From positions 620,001-684,000 of the forward strand of contig OY101124.1 of assembly GCA_956465555.1 (NCBI GenBank): a stretch of 64,000 bases of DNA. Reading direction: 5' to 3'. The DNA is from Nitzschia sp. pyKryTriq1 (lineage: Eukaryota > Bacillariophyta > Bacillariophyceae > Bacillariales > Bacillariaceae). Shown here piece by piece: positions 58,149 to 64,000 of this stretch. The number at the start of each line of letters is the position of its first letter. The stretch's first letter is position 1. A program made the translations under genes and the position numbers. The notes under the pieces are model-generated. The model was not told the DNA's origin, ran no database searches, and saw only the letters and a program-made list of their open reading frames with translations.

Positions 58149-61100
58149 CTATGAAGAAGGGTATTTAACTTCCTCTTCCGTCAGTGTGGCTGCATATTGC
58201 ATCCACGGATGGTTCAGGGCTTCATCGGCCGTTGGTCGACCATCGGGGTCAACCGTCAGTAATCGGCGTACAAAGTCAGTAAACAATTGTTGGTGTCGAC
58301 GTTCAGGGCTTACTCGTTTCATCGTGTAGGTCTCCAAATCAAAGTCGTCCATGAGATCCGCGTCGAAACCTAAACGAGCACATAATCTCGTGTGTTTAGG
58401 TTGAAAAATATCGAATTGCATGGTGCCATTGTAATCATCGTCGTCCTCGTCATCGTGGGGACCGGGAGCGTTCTTGTTGCCCTCACCAGCCTCCGAGTCG
58501 TCCACAACTTCATACAGGAGACCACTCTTGGTGAAGAAACGACCACTCTGTCTGCCTTGAGCGATCATATGTCGAGGGAAGGGACCACAGATTGCTTCGA
58601 TTCGACATAGCATCGAGACGATGGAATCATTTTGGAAGGTAACTTCGCCGGTGAACATCTCGGCCACCACGCAGCCCAACGACCAGACGTCAATGCGTCC
58701 ATCGTACGGTAGACCGAGGACCACCTCCGGAGCTCGATAGGATCTGGATTGAATATAGGAACTCTGTCGATCCGTCAAGTAGCAGCTGCTTCCAAAATCA
58801 ATGAGCTTCATTTGCGCCCGACTGTAGCTGCTCAGTAGCATGTTTTCGGGTTTCACATCCGAGTGGACCAACCCAAGGCTGTGCACGAACCTCAAAGAAA
58901 TGAGGGCTTGCCGTGTAATGTACGCCAGTCTTGTTATCGTAAAGTAAGGTTCCTCATTGTTGTCAAGGATAAATTTGCCAAACTCAAATAGATTCTGTCG
59001 GAGAAGTTCGGTGACAATGACCAGGTGCTCCCTGTAGTAAAAGAAACATTTCATCTCGACAATGTGATTTTCGTGCACCTTGCCGGTCTGACGGAGAAGC
59101 TCCAAAATTTTGATCTCGTCCAAGGATTGGTCAAAAAAGTCCTTGGTGTTCTTGATCACTTTCAGACAAACTTCCTCGTGACCCTGTGAAACACGATTGA
59201 GAGCGAATCAGTGAGCCTTACCGTTGTAGTACACCCTTCATAAACCATTCACTGAAAACAAATCTACCCCACTTACATCTTCACCTTCCGAGCTCAAATC
59301 AATACACCGGTAAGCCGTGGAAAAGGCAGCACTGCCAAGCTCACTCTCGACGAGATATTGGCCCGCCATCACATTCCCGGGCTCCAATACCAGGTCTTTG
59401 GTAGGCTCAAAACCAGTCACATGCGATTTAAAAATGATGGGCAAATGAAAGTATTCCAAATCCCCCATCTCGCCCTTGCCCGTTGTCTTGATTCCTGGAA
59501 AGTGCGGGTGACAATCTTCGTCAAACGAAAGATCTGGTCTCTCGCTAGCACTAGACGCCGCAACGGCTGGATTACTGGCGCCAGATGATTTGTCGAGGCT
59601 GCCTTCTTTTTGTGCCTTGGCGGTATCTGCTGCTTTGAGACCTTTTTCCTCCGATTCGTCAAGTAGTCGTTCTACTTCTTGTAATTCACGCACAAATTTG
59701 GCGTCGCCAGATTCTTCCCCCAGCTGTCTTTCGGATTTTTGTTTCAACCCGTTGACCATGTTCTCAAAGGCCAGCTCCACACGTTGTAGCTGGGTTCTCG
59801 AAAGCCGAATAATGCGATACCCTGCTTCGTTGGGATTCGACTCGTCCCAATCGGGTATAGATTCAATCAATTCATTGTACTTTTGATCGACTCCGAATGG
59901 CAAGAAATGGGCACAGAGTGTTCTCATGAGTTCTTTTGCTTCGAAGTCTTGGCTATCGTCTGCCTCGTCAGAAACCACTTGGTCATCTGCTGTTGTATGC
60001 ACCTCCTGCGTATCTTCGACCGTAGTATATTTATCTTCTCTCGCCTTGAAATTTCGGTCAAACGAGTCGTCGTCGTCGTCACTTTCCATGGCATTCGAAA
60101 AGGGTCCCTTGTATCTTGTAGCCTTACTATTTGTTCGTTCCTTCGCCACGCCATTGGCTACGTCTACGTCAATATCAAGCACGACGCCGGTCGTCCCGCC
60201 CGCCCTTTTACTCAGAGGTCCCAAGACACCCTTTCTATGGCCCAAGTCGTGACTGTCATTGTTATTTTGAGACGGTCCTTCCCTATCCACCAACTCATCC
60301 GATTGTGATCTTAAACATTCTTCCATGAGGCGGTCCACGTCATCTTCGTCGTTTTCCTCAATGGTTCCGTACGCAGACAACTTGAGTCGAACCTTTTCTT
60401 GGGAGTCCGGTAATTTCTTTTCTTCCTTGGGACCTCCCCAAGTTTGACCACCGATGCGTCCATGTGTCGACGAATCTTTAGGAGTGGGCATGGAAGGAGA
60501 AGAATCCATATTATAGTCGTCTTCCAGGATATCATCGTCTTCATCTTCCGCCAAGAGTTCATCCACCACGGAGGTAGCCGATCGTTTCGAGCCCATCCCC
60601 GTCCCTTCCGTCTCTCCACTTGTTTTTGTGTTGAGATTATGAGAGGCAATGTTATGATGTTCTTCACTGGTGCTGCTACTCGTAGTGTTGCTGTTGGCAT
60701 TCTTCAACCCCAATTCATCCATGGCTCGAATCAAGGCATCTCCCACGGCGCTTCCAGTCGATGCCAAAGCCGTATCTTGGTCTGCTAACTGATGATAGTG
60801 ACGGCCCGATGAGGCCACAGACGACGACCCCTCCTGCGCACTTGCCCGTCCTCGACTCGAACTGGCTCGTTCTAAAATCGCCAACAAGACGCGTTCCACA
60901 CCCCGTTGAACTTCCGCTTCGACATGTTCCTTGGTGGAGTGTGATATGTCCGAAAATCCGATAGAATCATGACTAGCCGCATGAGGAAGGGCAGCATGCT
61001 GGTGGTGCTGGTCCATCCCATGATGTTGTTGATTCTCACTATGGTATTGATCCCTTGAATTGGGCGTCAGATTGTTGGGAGGCCAGTGTTGTTCCATTGT

Positions 61101-62147
61101 TTCTGCGGGGAGGGAACTTTTGAATTCCTGCAGCCGCGAAGCATACTGCGCCATGCGCTCTTGGCGTTGTTTCGCCTTGAGTTTATGTTCTTCATAAGCA
61201 TCTGTCAAATCCTCCAAGGGCGATGTCGGAAGAGAACTTATTGCTGCTGGTGGCAATATGCCCGTGCCGGTAGTAGTAAGATGATGATGATGAGTGACTA
61301 CCACTGAATCCCCGTCCTCGTCGTCCTGTTGATCCATGCGATGTTTCAAGAGATGATCATGTTCGCGAGGAGTACGAGCACGCTCAATGGCATCGACAGA
61401 AGACACGATGTTGATGTTGTCATTATGGCCGTTGTCTTTACCAGTAGTAACGATTGTCATCACCGTCGGAGCAGAAGCAGAAGCTGTGACGTTTACCATG
61501 GTGGGTGGCATCGACGCCGCCACTGCCGTCGACGACTCGACGGCCGGAGTGCTCGGTGGCGATCGATGCTTACGTAGCAAATCCAATGCCTCCTTGATGG
61601 CATCTTCGTAAGGATTACTACCATTCTCGTCACCACCCACTACTGTGACTCTGGGAGTCGCTGTGGTTGTTGTGGTCGTCGTTGTGGTTGGATCGGTTTT
61701 AAGAATTTGCAATCGCTGGACTTCCGTTTCTTGCAGGCTCCTCAAGATTTCATCAGTTCCATCATCAGAAGAGGAAGAGGGCGCTGGCGTAGCAGACTTC
61801 TTGGACTGCTGCTGCTGCTGCTGCTGCTTGTGAATATTCTCGACGGCTGCTAGTTCTTGTCGGGTAGTGTCGTCATAAAAACTAAACCGACTGTGGTTGT
61901 TCTTGGTTTCTTCCTCTTTTTGCGTATTATTTTCTTCACTGACCAGTTCTTGGGGCTCGTAAAACCGAAACCGAGTTTGCGCCGCAGAGTACTCGTTGCT
62001 GTTGCTGTTGTTGATATTGATGATGTTGTTGTTGACATTGCTGGAGCTCTCATTCTCGCTAGCGGCTGTGGTAGCAGTGCTACTACTTGTACTGTCGGAA
62101 GGAGACTCCGCCGAGGTACCAGTAGTGCCCGCATCGTCTTCCGCCAT
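58149..62147 (-). CDS. Plant-type DYRK protein kinase with very long disordered N-terminus
   Basis: Two exons, 62147-59277 and 59183-58149, with a 93-bp phase 0 intron (59184-59276) joining SEGED to GHEEVCLKVIKN, so 1301 residues. The kinase occupies about the last 370. Motifs: a divergent glycine loop LGSAAFSTAYRCIDL, catalytic Lys in VCLKVIKN, KDFFDQSLDEIKILELL, HSDVKPENMLL (HSD rather than HRD), the DYRK-type DFGSSC, and SYIQSRSYRAPEVVLGLPYD with the activation-loop Tyr, closing with LTVDPDGRPTADEALNHPWM. This matches plant DYRK (DYRKP) kinases rather than animal DYRK1. The N-terminal 900 residues are Ser/Thr/Asp/Glu-rich with Gln and Thr runs and almost no order. An upstream in-frame ATG at 62273 would add 42 residues. 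Confidence 0.88.
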
Positions 62148-62960
62148 TGTGGAAAGTATATGATATGGATTCTTCCTTAAAGATGATAGATGGACTAACA
62201 ATAGTATATCAATCAATCGCCAATGAATCAAACAAACAAAGCTTCTCCAGCAATAACAAGACACAAACAACATAAGAAGAAGAGGACAGAGGACGGCTCT
62301 ACTTGCTTGCCTTCCTCCTCCTCCTCTCTCTCATCGATCTCGCTCCTCGACATCATCATCATCATCATCAGTCAGTCATCAGTGCGCTGTTTTACGCGTT
62401 GTTTGCGGACGGACTCACTGGGCCCGGTGTGGACGCGCATGGCGTTGGTGTACTGACTGTGCTGGGATGTTAGTAGGAGTTGCACGTAATTGGTCGGACG
62501 GGCGCGCGTAACCGTTATGCAATGTGTATGGAACTGTAGATTTTCCAATGATCGATCTACCCAGTTTGAAAATGCATTTCGGCGCGCCCGGCGGGCGTCG
62601 CGCTTTCGCGGGGCATACGCTGCACGGGCAATGCGCAAACGAGCGCGCGCTGAGAGTGCGTCTACTCATCATACGTAGTCACTAAGATACTCGTACGTAC
62701 CAGTACCAGGTACCGGTACCACAATGCATACATACTCAAAAATTATGGTCGAAGTAGTCCAGAACATTCTGATCATCCTCATTCCTCATCGCATTATCAT
62801 TCCTCCTCATTCGCGATATATCAAGACGCCTCTCTCAGCAACACATTTAGTTCGATGGTTTGGCTTTTGTCGTACGCCAATTCTCTCAAATAATACAAGG
62901 GGTATCGAAAGATATGGTCTGCGCGCAGCCGTAACGTGCCGGTAAGGCTTGGGTTGTTTA
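62148..62960. other. Intergenic region
   Basis: Upstream of the kinase gene. No gene supported; GTACCAGTACCAGGTACCGG palindromes at about 62698-62720. Confidence 0.5.
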
Positions 62961-63357
62961 GAGGGGTTACCTAGATTGAGTGTGGACATCGAGGGGTTAC
63001 GTAGAATGAGGGGGTTACCTAGATTGAGTGTGGACATCGAGGGGTTACGTAGAACGAGGGGGTTACGTAGATTGAGTGTGGACATAGAGGGGTTACGTAG
63101 AATGAGGGGGTTACCTAGATTGAGTGTGGACATCGAGGGGTTACGTAGAACCAGGGGGTTACGTAGATTGAGTGTGGACATCGAGGGGTTACGTAGAACC
63201 AGGGGGTTCCGTAGATTGAGTGGTGTGGACATCGAGGGGTTACGTAGTAGAATGAGGGGGTTACCTAGATTGAGTGTGGACATTGAGGGGTTACGTAGAA
63301 CGAGGGGGTTACCTAGATTGAGTGTGGACATCGAGGGGTTACGTAGAGAGGGGGTTA
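62961..63357. repeat. 48-bp minisatellite, about eight units
   Basis: Units such as GGGGGTTACCTAGATTGAGT followed by GTGGACATCG, then AGGGGTTACGTAGAAC with ATGA, CGA or CCA endings. Unit six is longer by two three-base insertions (near 63221 and 63246). Each 48-bp unit itself contains two related halves with GGGGTTAC(C/G)TAGA. Because 48 is divisible by three, long open frames run through on both strands (168 and 187 residues), but nothing indicates they are used. Confidence 0.9.
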
Positions 63358-64000
63358 AAGGTTCGATCAAAAGGTATCCCTACCCTAGCCCGCCCAAAGA
63401 GGTTATCCCCCGAATAGCTGGAGCTTTCGTTGACGCGTCAAAACATCTCGCATGACCGACGAGCGCAAAGCCTACTGGCGTGCACGTAACATTTCTACTG
63501 TGTTATGCCCTGCCACTTTTGCATGACGAGTCGGTCAAACGCCACCCCTACAGTACCTGGTACCGGTACCGGTACTGTACTGGTACAGAGCGATGCGATG
63601 AGCAAGAGTGAGCGAGAAATTCTCATGGGCCAGTCGTGACATCTCGCGCACGTACGCACGCACGCCCCTTGAACACGATCTGATTGGCCGGAAGGAATAA
63701 TCCGAGTACGGAATACATATGCCTCCGACGCGCATTCTTTCGCATGCTTCTCCGATCTGATTGGTCGGAAGGAATACTCCGACTACAAAATACATATGCC
63801 TCATTTTTTGAATGACCGTAATCACGACTGGTAGAAATCTACGAGATTCTCCGTAGCACGAATAAACTGCGTCACTTGGCCCTTAATTATCTGCCGTTTT
63901 TTTTGCGCCCCGAACTGAACTCAAAAAATCAAAGCTGTCCCAAGTGCAAAGTCGACGGTCTGTTCGTCTCACGCAACACGGGAAAGTACGGGGGAGATAG
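63358..64000. other. Intergenic end of the window
   Basis: Contains a GTAC/ACCGGT island (about 63551-63590, GGTACCGGTACCGGTACTGT) and an imperfect 49-bp direct repeat (63677-63725 and 63754-63802). No gene supported. Confidence 0.5.
63677..63802. repeat. Imperfect 49-bp direct repeat
   Basis: GATCTGATTGGCCGGAAGGA... at 63677-63725 and GATCTGATTGGTCGGAAGGA... at 63754-63802, both ending in ATACATATGCCTC, with a few substitutions. Offset 77. Unknown role. Confidence 0.85.

Noticed and set aside
58149-59159. Kinase catalytic part as a stand-alone gene
   Set aside because: It lacks the Gly loop and catalytic Lys, which lie in the adjoining exon across a 93-bp intron.
62949-63455. Minisatellite as a CRISPR array or LRR gene
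   Set aside because: Units abut with no unique spacers, so it is not CRISPR. Leu/Arg repeats come from a 48-bp period and both strands are equally open; no start context or flanking coding sequence supports a gene.

Overview
The window looks like nuclear DNA of a photosynthetic stramenopile, most likely a pennate diatom. Genes are mostly intron-poor, with short GT-AG introns of about 70-130 bp. Several families are typical of diatoms: DUF6824 proteins, transmembrane LRR proteins ending in a Cys-Cys motif, a sulfotransferase-like enzyme family, DOMON/SURNod19-like proteins, and a RGLE-motif protein. Intergenic DNA is rich in GTAC, ACCGGT and CTAG palindromes. I see no bacterial operons, no CRISPR array, and no rRNA or tRNA gene I can support. 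The species cannot be named from sequence alone.

Layout. 0.9-8 kb: V-ATPase subunit A, a two-domain fucosyltransferase-like membrane protein, a probable plastid-targeted ArfB/ICT1-type GGQ hydrolase, then a 257-bp tandem duplication. 8-14 kb: two adjacent, homologous three-exon LRR receptor-like genes. 14-19.2 kb: a YtoQ-family gene, a nickel superoxide dismutase, two tandem paralogues of an unknown family, and a small Ser-rich protein. 19.8-25.3 kb: a secreted DOMON/SURNod19-like protein whose frame is broken or which carries a 50-bp intron, a SnoaL-like protein and coatomer zeta. 25.5-33.8 kb: a gelsolin-like actin-binding protein, a RING-H2 membrane protein, a DUF6824 protein, an FSH1/OVCA2-type serine hydrolase and an unknown protein. 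34-38.6 kb: a LamG-like membrane protein and an organelle-targeted L-asparaginase.

39-45.7 kb holds three same-strand type II membrane proteins with charged cytoplasmic tails. Two carry a Pro/Thr-rich stalk and a CBM96/DNRLRE-like module; the third carries four Cys-rich modules. This is a plausible cell-wall or adhesion cluster. 46-51 kb: a DnaJ protein with an ShK-like domain and several membrane spans, and a sulfotransferase-like protein. 51.4-62.3 kb: a RGLE-type protein, a gene-poor 2-kb stretch with a MITE-like element and a 91-bp direct repeat, a membrane protein with Cys-bounded coiled-coil repeats, a BAP31-like ER protein and a plant-type DYRK kinase. The last 1.8 kb is non-coding with a 48-bp minisatellite.

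Several products belong to the secretory pathway and cell surface (COPI zeta, BAP31, DnaJ, glycosyl- and sulfotransferase, wall-type membrane proteins). They are scattered among unrelated housekeeping genes, so no single pathway cluster is claimed apart from the 39-45.7 kb trio. Nine introns in seven genes (counting a kinase and a coiled-coil gene each joined across an intron) were placed by frame, GT-AG borders and continuity of domain sequence; the proposed 50-bp intron in the DOMON-like gene is uncertain.
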